A stretch of DNA of 8,792 nucleotides, taken from positions 1 through 8,792 of the forward strand of contig JAUUYV010000048.1 in NCBI GenBank assembly GCA_030590275.1, given 5' to 3'. This stretch comes from Porticoccaceae bacterium (GTDB lineage Bacteria > Pseudomonadota > Gammaproteobacteria > Pseudomonadales > Porticoccaceae). Below, one piece after another: positions 1-6,806 of the stretch (positions are counted from its first letter, which is position 1; every line of letters starts with the position of its first letter). Under the pieces are notes generated by a model. It worked only from the letters and a program-made list of their open reading frames with translations. It searched no databases and was not told the DNA's origin. Position numbers and translations under genes: made by a program.

Positions 1-2136
1 CCAGGTCACCTGGAAAAACTGTACATGACGCCAGATGATGTGCTGGCGGTAGCACGTGAAGGTGTAAAAGCAGGCTGCCGCGAGGCCTTATTTACTCTAG
101 GAGACAAGCCTGAGCTGCGTTATGAAAGTGCCCGCAAAGCACTGGCTGAACTGGGTTTCGAGTCAACCCACGAATACCTGATTGCGATGGCAAAGCTGGT
201 GCATGAGGAAACCGGTTTATTACCGCATCTAAACCCCGGAGTAATGAACCGTAAAGAATTGCAGGCGGCTCGGGAGGTATCGGTATCCCAGGGCATCATG
301 CTGGAGAGCGCATCCGAACGTCTCTGTGCCAAAGGAGGCCCCCACTATGGTTCTCCCGACAAGAAGCCCGCCTTACGCTTAGAGTGCATTGAAGAGGCCG
401 GGAAACTCTCCATTCCCTTTACCACCGGCATCCTTATTGGCATTGGCGAAACCAGAGAAGAGCGTATAGAAGCATTATGGGCCATTCGAGAATTACATCT
501 GCGTTACGGTCATATCCAGGAAATCATCATCCAGAACTTCTGTGCCAAGCAGGGCACTTTAATGGCCGACATCCCGGATCTGCCTTTGGAGGAATTGCTC
601 TGGACCATTGCCGTCACCCGCATTATTTTCGGTGCCGAGATGAATATTCAGACTCCTCCTAATCTCAACGATGGTGTATTAGCGCAATTAATTGCGGCAG
701 GCATCAATGACTGGGGCGGTGTTTCACCGGTCACCCCGGATTTTGTGAATCCAGAAAAACCCTGGCCGGAGCTGGAAGACCTGGCTCGCCTCAGTGGGGA
801 GGCAGGCAAGCTGCTGGTGGAACGTCTCGCGGTATATCCAGACTACACCAATGACCTGAACGCCTGGCAAGATCCAGTGATGGCAAAGTCCCTACGTCGA
901 GCCATGGACAGTGACGGTCTGGCTCGTTGCGATAGCTGGAGTCCCGGAACCGAATCTTCCCCGGCCTGGTCGACCGATACCGGTGGTTGGAAAACGGCAC
1001 CGCCTGGTGCCGGCTGGGCAATAAAAGAGTGTATAGCGCGAGCACTGCGTGGCGAGAGACTTGGTGAGCAGGAGATAACGAGACTGTTTCGTGCTCGAGG
1101 TGGAGAGTTTACGGAGGTTTGCAGGGCCGCAGATGATCTGCGTCGCGAAGTCTGCGGAGACAAAGTCGCTTACGTGGTTAACCGCAATATTAATTACACC
1201 AATTTGTGTAAGCATGCCTGCACCTTTTGTGCTTTTTCCAAAGGTAAGACCCACCAGGATCTACGGGGCAAACCCTACGTATTGGGCCTGGATGAAATTG
1301 CCGAACGAACCCGCGAGGCCTGGCAGCGTGGTGCATCTGAGGTTTGTATGCAGGGAGGGATTCATCCCGATTACACCGGTGACACTTACCTGGATATTTG
1401 TCGCGCCGTCAAAGACGCGGTACCGGACATTCATATTCACGCCTTTTCGCCGCTTGAAATCAGCCAGGGTGCAGCCAGTTTGGGTTTGTCGGTTGGAGAT
1501 TACCTGGCCCGGCTAAAAGACCTGGGCCTGGCCAGCCTGCCGGGCACAGCGGCGGAGATTCTTGACGACGAAGTCCGTGCTGTGATCTGTCGCGATAAGG
1601 TGAATACTCGCGAGTGGCTGGAGGTGATTGAAAGCGCTCACGCTCAGGGTTTGCCCACCACATCGACGATTATGTTTGGCCATATGGAGCAGCCCGAACA
1701 CTGGGCACGGCATTTACTGCATATTCGTGATTTACAGGAGAGAACCGGCGGTATTACCGAATTTGTACCTCTCCCCTTTGTGCACATGGAAGCGCCCGTT
1801 TACCGGCGTGGCATGGCTCGCCGTGGGCCGACGTTCCGCGAAGCGATTTTAATGCACGCTGTAGCTCGTTTAGTGTTTCACCCCGTGCTCACTAATATCC
1901 AGGTGTCCTGGGTCAAAATGGGTGACGAGGGGGTGAGAGCTGCCCTGCAAGCTGGGGCTAACGACGCAGGTGGTACTTTGATGAATGAAAGTATATCTCG
2001 CGCGGCAGGGGCCAAACACGGGCAGGAAATGAAGCCTGCCTTGATGGAGCACCTGATTCGCTCCGCGGGCAGGGAGCCTTATCAGCGTACCACTTTGTAT
2101 CAGGAGACGCGGTCGCGCTTAATTGCTTCTGCTTAG
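1..2136 (+). CDS. fbiC: Bifunctional FO synthase, CofG-CofH fusion (FbiC type), 5' end outside the window
   Basis: FO synthase joins a tyrosine-derived 4-hydroxyphenyl group to a ribityl-diaminouracil precursor to make FO, the deazaflavin core of cofactor F420 and of some photolyase antennae. The reading frame is open from base 1, so the ATG at 25 is internal; 711 residues are visible, against about 850 in mycobacterial FbiC. The CofG half (to about nt 900) has HLNPGVM, GSPDKKPA, SIPFTTGILIGIGET and NDWGGVSPVTPDFVNPE; its own radical-SAM cysteines must lie upstream. A linker leads to the CofH half, with YVVNRNINYTNLC and the radical-SAM CX3CX2C motif at nt 1207-1230 (CKHACTFC). EVCMQGGIHPDY, PGTAAEILDDEVR, EFVPLPFVHM and GANDAGGTLMNE follow. 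The end matches FbiC (QRTTLYQ near the C terminus), so the 3' part is intact. No other F420 gene is visible; partners could lie upstream. Family assignment is firm; whether the product is FO alone or full F420 cannot be told. Confidence 0.95.
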   Translation, partial: PGHLEKLYMTPDDVLAVAREGVKAGCREALFTLGDKPELRYESARKALAELGFESTHEYLIAMAKLVHEETGLLPHLNPGVMNRKELQAAREVSVSQGIMLESASERLCAKGGPHYGSPDKKPALRLECIEEAGKLSIPFTTGILIGIGETREERIEALWAIRELHLRYGHIQEIIIQNFCAKQGTLMADIPDLPLEELLWTIAVTRIIFGAEMNIQTPPNLNDGVLAQLIAAGINDWGGVSPVTPDFVNPEKPWPELEDLARLSGEAGKLLVERLAVYPDYTNDLNAWQDPVMAKSLRRAMDSDGLARCDSWSPGTESSPAWSTDTGGWKTAPPGAGWAIKECIARALRGERLGEQEITRLFRARGGEFTEVCRAADDLRREVCGDKVAYVVNRNINYTNLCKHACTFCAFSKGKTHQDLRGKPYVLGLDEIAERTREAWQRGASEVCMQGGIHPDYTGDTYLDICRAVKDAVPDIHIHAFSPLEISQGAASLGLSVGDYLARLKDLGLASLPGTAAEILDDEVRAVICRDKVNTREWLEVIESAHAQGLPTTSTIMFGHMEQPEHWARHLLHIRDLQERTGGITEFVPLPFVHMEAPVYRRGMARRGPTFREAILMHAVARLVFHPVLTNIQVSWVKMGDEGVRAALQAGANDAGGTLMNESISRAAGAKHGQEMKPALMEHLIRSAGREPYQRTTLYQETRSRLIASA

Positions 2137-2154
2137 GCTTGGAAAAACGCCTAA
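2133..2154 (+). terminator. Weak stem-loop over the fbiC stop codon
   Basis: TTAGGC (2133-2138) and GCCTAA (2149-2154) form a 6-bp inverted repeat with a 10-base A-rich loop, overlapping the TAG stop at 2134-2136. No T tract follows, so it is at best a weak terminator or a 3'-end stabilising hairpin for the fbiC mRNA. Confidence 0.2.
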
Positions 2155-2198
2155 ACTTAATCAGTAGCCGGGACATCCAGGGCAAAAATTTTGTGCAT

Positions 2199-2230
2199 AA
2201 AAAAAGAGGCCGTGCTTAGCACGGCCTCTT
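2199..2230 (-). terminator. Strong intrinsic terminator of the fasciclin gene
   Basis: A perfect 12-bp inverted repeat (AAGAGGCCGTGC at 2204-2215, GCACGGCCTCTT at 2219-2230) encloses a 3-base loop. On the minus strand it is followed by seven T (plus-strand A run 2199-2205), the standard rho-independent form, 17 bases after the fasciclin stop. On the plus strand the stem ends in only CTT then GCAT, so it would act weakly at best on fbiC transcripts; it may still serve as a shared hairpin between the convergent genes. Confidence 0.85.
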
Positions 2231-2246
2231 GCATACCGGTCAACCT

Positions 2247-2873
2247 TTAGCATTGTTCTGGCGGTAGGAGGCAGCTCCAAGGATTAAGGGGATCAGTTAT
2301 CATGTGCTTTATCACATGAATAACGCCGTTTGTTGTCTCAACATTGGAGGTTACTACCAGGGCATCGCCCACAAAGGTACGAAAGATAATACGATCCACT
2401 TCTATCGGGCCCAAATGATCCATTTGATCACTATTAACCATCACGACAAATCCTTGCCTACGGAGCTTCCACAACTTGTTCGCTTCATCGTGTGAATAGT
2501 GAGCCCGAAGCATTTGTGTTACGTCATCAGCCGGCCAGCCAGCAAAAGTATCCCCATCACAATGATAGGCGTCTGCAGTAGTGAGACCTGCAGCCTTAAA
2601 GGCGCTATCTCTTGGCGCAAATAGCACGTGCAGTGGGTGGCCGTCTGCATCGGGGGCTTGACTTAGGTGTGCTGAAACGCCCGGACTTGCGACTATAGCC
2701 TGGTGTATACAGGTGAACTGGGAAAGTGGACCTACTCCTGCCTGCGCTATAGTTTCCACAGTATTTAAGGGGGCGGGTTCTACGTCATGCTCTGTTGAGT
2801 GAGCAAAACAAACTAGCAATGAAGCGCTAGCTAATACAGCAAGTTTGCTTATAAATATTTTTTTCTTGTTCAT
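2247..2873 (-). CDS. Secreted fasciclin (FAS1) domain protein
   Basis: The 208-residue product starts with a typical signal sequence: MNKKK, then a hydrophobic stretch (about residues 7-24) and a plausible signal peptidase I site after AHS (residue 26). The mature part is one FAS1 domain with both hallmark motifs: VLFAPRDSAF (83-92, H1-like) and NGVIHVIKHMI (182-192, H2-like). FAS1 domains act in adhesion or extracellular binding; the ligand here is unknown. Four cysteines lie in the mature protein (55, 105, 201, 208), two in a short tail WSCLLPPEQC, so disulfides in the periplasm or outside the cell are likely. Cys22 is not in a good lipobox (LLVC), so a lipoprotein is less likely. The ATG has only a weak ribosome site (AGGTAG, about 8-10 bases upstream). 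The gene follows argF on the same strand after 253 bases and has its own terminator, so it is probably a separate unit. Confidence 0.85.
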   Translation of the reverse strand: MNKKKIFISKLAVLASASLLVCFAHSTEHDVEPAPLNTVETIAQAGVGPLSQFTCIHQAIVASPGVSAHLSQAPDADGHPLHVLFAPRDSAFKAAGLTTADAYHCDGDTFAGWPADDVTQMLRAHYSHDEANKLWKLRRQGFVVMVNSDQMDHLGPIEVDRIIFRTFVGDALVVTSNVETTNGVIHVIKHMITDPLNPWSCLLPPEQC

Positions 2874-2956
2874 AATAGGCTACCTGGTGTTTTTGTTTCT
2901 TCCATGGTTAATGCTCGTTTGTTATGCAAGAGGGACTCTAGCACTGCGGCGCGTCT

Positions 2957-2997
2957 TCAGACAATGACCGTTCGTCTGACGATTACTGTGTGTTATA
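2957..2997 (-). promoter_or_regulatory. Possible fasciclin promoter region with an inverted repeat
   Basis: On the minus strand TATAAC (plus 2992-2997) resembles a -10 box, but no good -35 was found. Just downstream lies the inverted repeat TCAGAC-N11-GTCTGA (2957-2962 and 2974-2979), placed where a repressor would bind near a start site, about 85-105 bases before the fasciclin ATG. This is pattern reading only. The rest of the 253-base gap (2874-3126) shows no gene and no convincing argF terminator. Confidence 0.2.
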
Positions 2998-3126
2998 GCT
3001 TACCTAGATTGTAGAGTTACTTTGATTGTAATATTTTTGTTGCAGTCCATCGGGCTGCGGTATCTGGCATTCCCACTGGTCGAGCGCGATTGTTGGTGCT
3101 GTGATGTTGAGCAGCGGCTGCGGAAA

Positions 3127-4077
3127 TTAGCACCCCATTAGAAATAGTATTAAGGCTTTTTGTGCGTGAAGCCGATTTTCGGCTTCATCCCAAACTACCG
3201 AGTAACGCGGGTCTTCAAGTAACTCGGCACTAACCTCCATTCCTCGGTAGGCTGGAAGGCAGTGCATAAATAGCACGTCTTCTGCCGCATGAGTTAGCAG
3301 TTGGTGATTAACCTGGAAGCCTTTGAAAGCTTTCTTGCGTTCTTTTTTTTCTTGTTCCTGGCCCATGGAGGCCCAGGTGTCGGTGACCACAAGGTGCGCT
3401 CCGTCAACCGCTTCCACTGGCTTATGAGTGATGTTTACTCGCTCTTTATTTAATGCCATCAGAGCAGCATTAGGTTCGTAACCCTCGGGGCAGGCGATGT
3501 TGAGTTTAAAGTCGAGCAATGCGGCGGCGTTGATGTAGGACTGACACATATTATTGCCATCGCCAACCCAGGCTACGGTTTTTCCGCTCAATTCGCCGCG
3601 ATGTTCTACAAAGGTTTGAATGTCGGCGAGCAACTGACAGGGGTGAAAATCATCAGTGAGGGCATTAATGACAGGGGCTTTGGAGTAACGCGCAAAGGCC
3701 TCTATCTTTTCATGTTCGAAAGTGCGAATCATGATGATGTCCACCATGCGGGAAATTACCCGGGCACTGTCTTCAATGGATTCGCCGCGGCCTAGCTGTG
3801 TATCGTTGGGAGATAAAAAAATTGCACTGCCCCCCAGTTGAGCCATGCCGGCCTCAAAAGATACGCGAGTTCGAGTAGAGGACTTTTCAAAGATCATTCC
3901 CAATACTTTTCCGGCTATTAAGGATTGTTCTTTATTCTGCTGACGAAGGCTTTTGAGTTTAATTGCGCGCGTAATAATACTTTTCAGCTCGCTGCGGGAA
4001 AGGTCATTGAGAGTAAGAAAATGACGCAACTTATTTGCAGGTGCGGTAGCTTGAGTTGAGGTTTTTGTCGTCGGCAT
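3127..4077 (-). CDS. argF: Ornithine carbamoyltransferase
   Basis: This enzyme transfers the carbamoyl group of carbamoyl phosphate to ornithine, giving citrulline, in the cytoplasm; it is normally a trimer. The 316-residue product shows the family signatures in order: carbamoyl-phosphate loop SSTRTR (66-71), HPCQ (145-148), the ornithine-loop DTWASMG (233-239) and HCLPAYRG (272-279) with the catalytic cysteine. It ends normally ([16 protein letters not shown]). The ATG has GAGG 8 bases upstream, inside the end of argD, and starts 3 bases after the argD stop, which suggests translational coupling in an argD-argF operon. Compared with Pseudomonas ArgF, which begins directly at RHFL, this protein has about 14 additional Thr/Ala-rich residues at the N terminus. 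The ribosome site supports this longer start, and no alternative start lies close to RHFL. Confidence 0.96.
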   Translation of the reverse strand: MPTTKTSTQATAPANKLRHFLTLNDLSRSELKSIITRAIKLKSLRQQNKEQSLIAGKVLGMIFEKSSTRTRVSFEAGMAQLGGSAIFLSPNDTQLGRGESIEDSARVISRMVDIIMIRTFEHEKIEAFARYSKAPVINALTDDFHPCQLLADIQTFVEHRGELSGKTVAWVGDGNNMCQSYINAAALLDFKLNIACPEGYEPNAALMALNKERVNITHKPVEAVDGAHLVVTDTWASMGQEQEKKERKKAFKGFQVNHQLLTHAAEDVLFMHCLPAYRGMEVSAELLEDPRYSVVWDEAENRLHAQKALILFLMGC

Positions 4078-4080
4078 TGA

Positions 4081-5256
4081 TTAGGCCTCGAAATTCTGGA
4101 TCAGGGGCACCAGAATATCGACAAGTTGTTGTGCCTGGCTTTCTGTAAATATAAGTGGTGGCAAGAGACGCACGACTTTATCTGCGGTCACGTTTATAAG
4201 AAGGCCCTGTGCGGCGGCCTGGGCAACCAGTTTGCCGCAGGCTTGATTCAGCTCGATACCAAGCATGAGTCCCTGTCCCCGAATATCGGCCACCTTATCG
4301 CACGTACCCAGCTCACGTTGGAACTGTTGTATTAAGTCATCCCCTAGTTTTGCCGCCGAGGTACACAGGTCTTCGTCGATGGTGGTTTTTACCGTTGCCA
4401 GTGCGGCGGCGCAGGCGACCGGGTTGCCGCCAAAGGTAGAGCCGTGGTTCCCCGGTTTCATTAAACTTGCCGCTTTGCCATTGGCGAAGCAGGCTCCAAT
4501 AGGAAAGCCATTGCCCAGGCCCTTCGCAAGTGTTGCGACATCTGGTAATAGATCGTGGTGTTGGTAATTAAAAAACTGACCGGTGCGACCATTGCCGGTC
4601 TGGATTTCGTCGAGCATGAATAACCAGTCCTTGTCATCGCAAAGCACACGTAACTTTCTTAGATAATCGACGTCCGGGATTTGAACACCGCCTTCGCCCT
4701 GAATGGGTTCTACCAGGATGGCAGCAATGTCCGCATTATTGGAGGCAATGGTTTCAATAGCTTCGATGTCGTTGAATGGTGCACGTACAAAGCCACGCAC
4801 CAGGGGTTCAAATCCGGCGTGTACTTTGCGGTTGCCGGTGGCGGTAAGTGTGGCGAGGGTGCGGCCATGGAAAGCATTGTCCATGACGATAATCGCGGGC
4901 ACTTCAATATCTTTGCTATGGCCGTGTAGCCGGGCAAGTTTTATCGCGGCTTCATTGGCTTCGGCACCGGAATTACCAAAAAACAGATTGTTCATTCCGG
5001 ACACAGACTGCAGTACTTCCGCTAGCTGTTCCTGAGCGGGAATGTTGTAGAGGTTGGAGCAATGAACCAGGGCGCTTGATTGCTCGGCGATGGCTTTACT
5101 TATCGCCGGGTGAGCGTGACCGAGCCCGCACACGGCTATCCCGGCCAGAGCATCCAGATAACGTTTGCCCGTAGAGTCCCAGACGTAAGCGCCTTCACCG
5201 CGGATCAGCGTAAGGGCTCGCTCTCCGTAGGTATTCATTAATGCATGGCTGGACAC
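4081..5256 (-). CDS. argD: Acetylornithine aminotransferase, PLP-dependent class III
   Basis: ArgD converts N-acetylglutamate semialdehyde and glutamate to N-acetylornithine; family members often also act in lysine synthesis as succinyldiaminopimelate aminotransferase. The 391-residue product has the class III aminotransferase landmarks: FFGNSGAEANE (92-102), AFHGRTLATL (128-137), VEPIQGEGG (182-190), LDEIQTGNGRTG (215-226), the PLP lysine K245 in TLAKGLGNGFPIGA, GSTFGGNP (272-279) and RLLPP (363-367). Length is normal. I chose the GTG at 5254-5256 because AGGA lies 8 bases upstream; the ATG six codons later has no ribosome site. It is the first gene of a minus-strand pair with argF. In P. 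aeruginosa, as I recall, argF stands without argD at this place. Close relatives (ornithine or succinylornithine aminotransferase) cannot be excluded by motif alone, but the argF partner favours ArgD. Confidence 0.93.
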   Translation of the reverse strand: MSSHALMNTYGERALTLIRGEGAYVWDSTGKRYLDALAGIAVCGLGHAHPAISKAIAEQSSALVHCSNLYNIPAQEQLAEVLQSVSGMNNLFFGNSGAEANEAAIKLARLHGHSKDIEVPAIIVMDNAFHGRTLATLTATGNRKVHAGFEPLVRGFVRAPFNDIEAIETIASNNADIAAILVEPIQGEGGVQIPDVDYLRKLRVLCDDKDWLFMLDEIQTGNGRTGQFFNYQHHDLLPDVATLAKGLGNGFPIGACFANGKAASLMKPGNHGSTFGGNPVACAAALATVKTTIDEDLCTSAAKLGDDLIQQFQRELGTCDKVADIRGQGLMLGIELNQACGKLVAQAAAQGLLINVTADKVVRLLPPLIFTESQAQQLVDILVPLIQNFEA

Positions 5257-5327
5257 GATAAGAATCCTGCTGACCTGGCGTTTCTACACATAAGAGGTTT
5301 TCCTGGTGATGTCTGGATCAAGCTCTG

Positions 5328-5360
5328 GTACCGCTCAGTGGTACTTTGATAGCAATTATC
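5328..5360 (-). promoter_or_regulatory. Possible argD promoter with an operator-like inverted repeat
   Basis: On the minus strand GATAAT (plus 5355-5360) matches five of six bases of a -10 box. A start site would fall near 5348. The inverted repeat GTACC-N7-GGTAC (5328-5332 and 5340-5344) follows immediately, in a typical repressor position. No convincing -35 box was seen, so this is tentative. Confidence 0.25.
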
Positions 5361-5424
5361 CGGAAAATTTTACCGCGATCATTGGCTGAAATTAGCAGTG
5401 TTTGCGGTCAGATTAAGCGTAATT

Positions 5425-5448
5425 AAAAAAGGGCAGCACTAGCTACCC
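5425..5448 (-). terminator. Orphan intrinsic terminator upstream of argD
   Basis: Read on the minus strand, GGGTAGC (5448-5442), loop TAGT and GCTGCCC (5437-5431) form a 7-bp stem with one U-G wobble, followed directly by six T (plus-strand A run 5425-5430). This is a canonical rho-independent terminator. No gene precedes it on the minus strand, since grxD reads the other way. It must therefore end either a small transcript starting in 5485-5640 or a prematurely stopped argD leader. Confidence 0.55.
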
Positions 5449-5454
5449 CAAGGA

Positions 5455-5480
5455 AAAACCGCGAAGTTTAAAGCGGTTTT
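5455..5480. repeat. 8-bp inverted repeat, stem-loop next to the orphan terminator
   Basis: AAAACCGC (5455-5462) and GCGGTTTT (5473-5480) are exact complements around a 10-base loop. The element is nearly symmetrical and could form on either strand. With CCC/GGG flanks it can be extended with a bulge, as described for the candidate RNA. Confidence 0.5.
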
Positions 5481-5529
5481 GGGCTTATCGCAATCCCCAG
5501 TTTTTATGGGTGGGCTGTGCGACACGATA

Positions 5530-5558
5530 TTGACGCGATTAGAAAAATTGCTTAGGAA
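5530..5558 (+). promoter_or_regulatory. Possible grxD promoter
   Basis: TTGACG (5530-5535, five of six to consensus) is followed after 17 bases by TAGGAA (5553-5558), a poor -10 box. A second -10-like sequence, TAAAAT (5594-5599), lies closer to the gene but lacks a -35 partner. One of these probably drives grxD. Confidence 0.3.
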
Positions 5559-5641
5559 TAGACGCTACTCTTTCTCTTAATTCCGAAAAGGGGTAAAATA
5601 TCCGACTAATTCAGTCAGCTATTGTAGAGAGGTCGGGGATA

Positions 5642-6013
5642 ATGAGTGTCAATGAGTCGGATGGAATGGCAGCGAGTGAAACAGCAATCATGGAAACTAT
5701 CCGTGAGCAAATTGAAGCGAACCCAATTATCCTTTACATGAAAGGCGATCCTAACCAGCCTCAGTGCGGATTTTCAGCGAGCTCGGTGCAGGCTCTGATG
5801 GCCTGTGGTGAGCGTTTTGCCTATGTTGATATTCTATCTAATCCAGATATTCGCGCTAATCTTCCTAAATACGCAAACTGGCCTACTTTTCCCCAGCTTT
5901 GGATAAATGGTGAATTGATGGGTGGTTGCGACATTATCACCGAAATGGCTAAAACAGGTGAGTTAAAGAAGTTGATCACTGAAGCGGCACCAGATGCAGA
6001 TCAAGAAGAATAA
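5642..6013 (+). CDS. grxD: Monothiol glutaredoxin, Grx4 type
   Basis: Grx4-type monothiol glutaredoxins bind and pass on [2Fe-2S] clusters as glutathione-ligated dimers or with BolA-family partners, in the cytoplasm. The 123-residue product has the active site CGFS (42-45) after LYMKGDP. It also has the conserved KYANWPTFPQLWING (76-90) and GGCDI (94-98), almost as in E. coli GrxD. The ATG is preceded by GAGAGG and GGGG, so ribosome binding is well supported. This makes the N terminus about 12 residues longer than in E. coli; Met9 or Met17 are possible alternative starts. The acidic tail (DADQEE) is like that of relatives. It is a single-gene unit, divergent from argD and followed by a terminator. 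In P. aeruginosa grxD lies in the same neighbourhood, as I recall, with ferritin genes that are absent here. Confidence 0.95.
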   Translation: MSVNESDGMAASETAIMETIREQIEANPIILYMKGDPNQPQCGFSASSVQALMACGERFAYVDILSNPDIRANLPKYANWPTFPQLWINGELMGGCDIITEMAKTGELKKLITEAAPDADQEE

Positions 6014-6020
6014 AATATAT

Positions 6021-6039
6021 AAATAACAACTAGTTATTT
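6021..6039 (-). terminator. AT-rich hairpin between grxD and rnt
   Basis: AAATAAC (6021-6027) and GTTATTT (6033-6039) pair over a 5-base loop. On the minus strand it is followed by ATATATTTT, so it could end the pyrC-rnt transcript. The stem has a single G-C pair, so it is weak. Confidence 0.3.
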
Positions 6040-6075
6040 GTATGATTTAATCTATTTTATCAGATATTTTCGATG

Positions 6076-6107
6076 GGCTGGGAGCTCTCTGCCCCGGCCT
6101 TTTCTTT
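6076..6107 (+). terminator. Intrinsic terminator of grxD
   Basis: GGCTGGG (6076-6082) pairs with CCCGGCC (6093-6099), with one U-G wobble, over a 10-base loop. TTTTCTTT (6100-6107) follows. It lies 62 bases after the grxD stop and works in the plus direction only. It also lies inside the open 32-codon stretch after the rnt stop. Confidence 0.65.
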
Positions 6108-6158
6108 AGCTTTTCGTATGGTTTCTTTTTGTTGCCTGGCCAACTGCTTGATGACACC

Positions 6159-6806
6159 CTAGTTATCGATAAACAAGTTGTGTCCTGGCCAGCCCCCCAT
6201 ATCTTGCCAGCTATTGACGATGAAACAGAACAGCTCAGCAGTACAGCGAGCATCGTAGAGTGCGCTGTGGGCATCGCGGTTGCTATAGGGGATTGCAGCA
6301 GCTTTGCAGGCCCGGCCAAGCACCGTTTGACCAAACGCCAGCCCAGCCAGAGTGGCGGTATCAAAACAGGAAAAGGGATGGAATGGATTGCGTTTGATGT
6401 CGCAGCGCTCGGCTGCAGCATTGATAAAACCGAGGTCAAAATGGGCATTGTGAGCCACCATAACGGCACGGCTGCAGTTACGTGTTTTGACTGCCGTTCG
6501 GACGGTCTTAAATACGCTTTTTAATGCTTCTTCTTCGTCAATCGCCCTGCGCCGGGGGTCGTCTGGATCGATGCCTGTAAAATCGAGAGCCGCCTGTTCA
6601 ATGCTCAGGTTGGGATTGGGAATAACGTTGTGGCTGACGGTTTCAGCCAGCGTCAGGTAACCCTCGTTATCCATGTCCAGGGTAACTGCGGCGATTTCCA
6701 GCAAGGCGTTTTTGCTGTCATCAAAACCTCCGGTTTCTACATCGATCACCACGGGTAAAAAACCGCGGAAGCGATTGCTAATGTTAAATTCGTTAGGTGC
6801 GGTCAC
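6159..6806 (-). CDS. rnt: Ribonuclease T
   Basis: RNase T is a dimeric DEDDh 3'-5' exoribonuclease that trims the 3' ends of tRNA, 5S and 23S rRNA and helps end-turnover of tRNA. The 215-residue product has all three exonuclease motifs: VIDVETGGF (20-28; D22, E24), AHNAHFDLGF (119-128; D124) and HSALYDARCTAELF (180-193; H180, D185). RFRGFLPV near the start and RNPFHPF in the middle are typical of RNase T rather than of DNA polymerase III epsilon. The start is a GTG (6804-6806) with TAAGG 8 bases upstream. The gene follows pyrC by 61 bases and is probably cotranscribed with it. The product stops at an amber codon after HNLFIDN; the frame then stays open for 32 lysine-rich codons to a TGA at 6060-6062, which could be a lost tail. 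Confidence 0.96.
   Translation of the reverse strand: MTAPNEFNISNRFRGFLPVVIDVETGGFDDSKNALLEIAAVTLDMDNEGYLTLAETVSHNVIPNPNLSIEQAALDFTGIDPDDPRRRAIDEEEALKSVFKTVRTAVKTRNCSRAVMVAHNAHFDLGFINAAAERCDIKRNPFHPFSCFDTATLAGLAFGQTVLGRACKAAAIPYSNRDAHSALYDARCTAELFCFIVNSWQDMGGWPGHNLFIDN

Larger units (their letters stand above)
5425..5525 (-). ncRNA. Candidate small RNA or argD leader (attenuator)
   Basis: A minus-strand transcript through this stretch would carry a first hairpin (AAAACCGC 5480-5473 with GCGGTTTT 5462-5455, 10-base loop) and end at the terminator hairpin with six U. The bases CCC at 5483-5481 could extend the first hairpin by pairing with GGG at 5448-5446, which are also the base of the terminator stem. 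The two structures could therefore compete, as in attenuation. The 5' end is a guess, since no clear promoter was found, and I recognise no known RNA family. Confidence 0.25.
5257..5641. other. Divergent intergenic region between argD and grxD
   Basis: This 385-base stretch holds no supported protein gene. It contains promoter-like sequence for argD on the argD side, two adjacent stem-loops ending in a T tract on the minus strand (5425-5483), and the grxD promoter and ribosome site on the right. No ArgR box of the TGAAT-N4-ATTCA type was found. A 28-codon minus-strand frame starting with a GTG near 5525 was considered and not accepted, since it has no ribosome site. Confidence 0.7.

Noticed and set aside
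1..24. The ATG at 25 as the true start of the FO synthase
   Set aside because: The frame is open to base 1, and the FbiC family has the CofG radical-SAM cysteines upstream of this point, so the gene must start outside the window.
891..1516. Long frames on both strands within the FO synthase linker region (892-1254 minus, 843-1163 minus, 1091-1516 plus)
   Set aside because: They are shadows of the FO synthase frame, which is continuous and matches the family on both sides.
5440..5526. A 28-codon minus-strand frame beginning with GTG and ending inside the orphan terminator, as a possible arginine leader peptide
   Set aside because: It has no arginine codons and no ribosome site, so it does not look like an arginine attenuation peptide.
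6047..6469. A 140-codon minus-strand frame starting with MPLWWL
   Set aside because: It overlaps rnt in another frame, has low-quality composition and no family motif, while the rnt frame carries all catalytic residues.
6129..6524. A 131-codon plus-strand frame opposite rnt
   Set aside because: It is antisense to a well-supported gene and has no recognisable domain or ribosome site.
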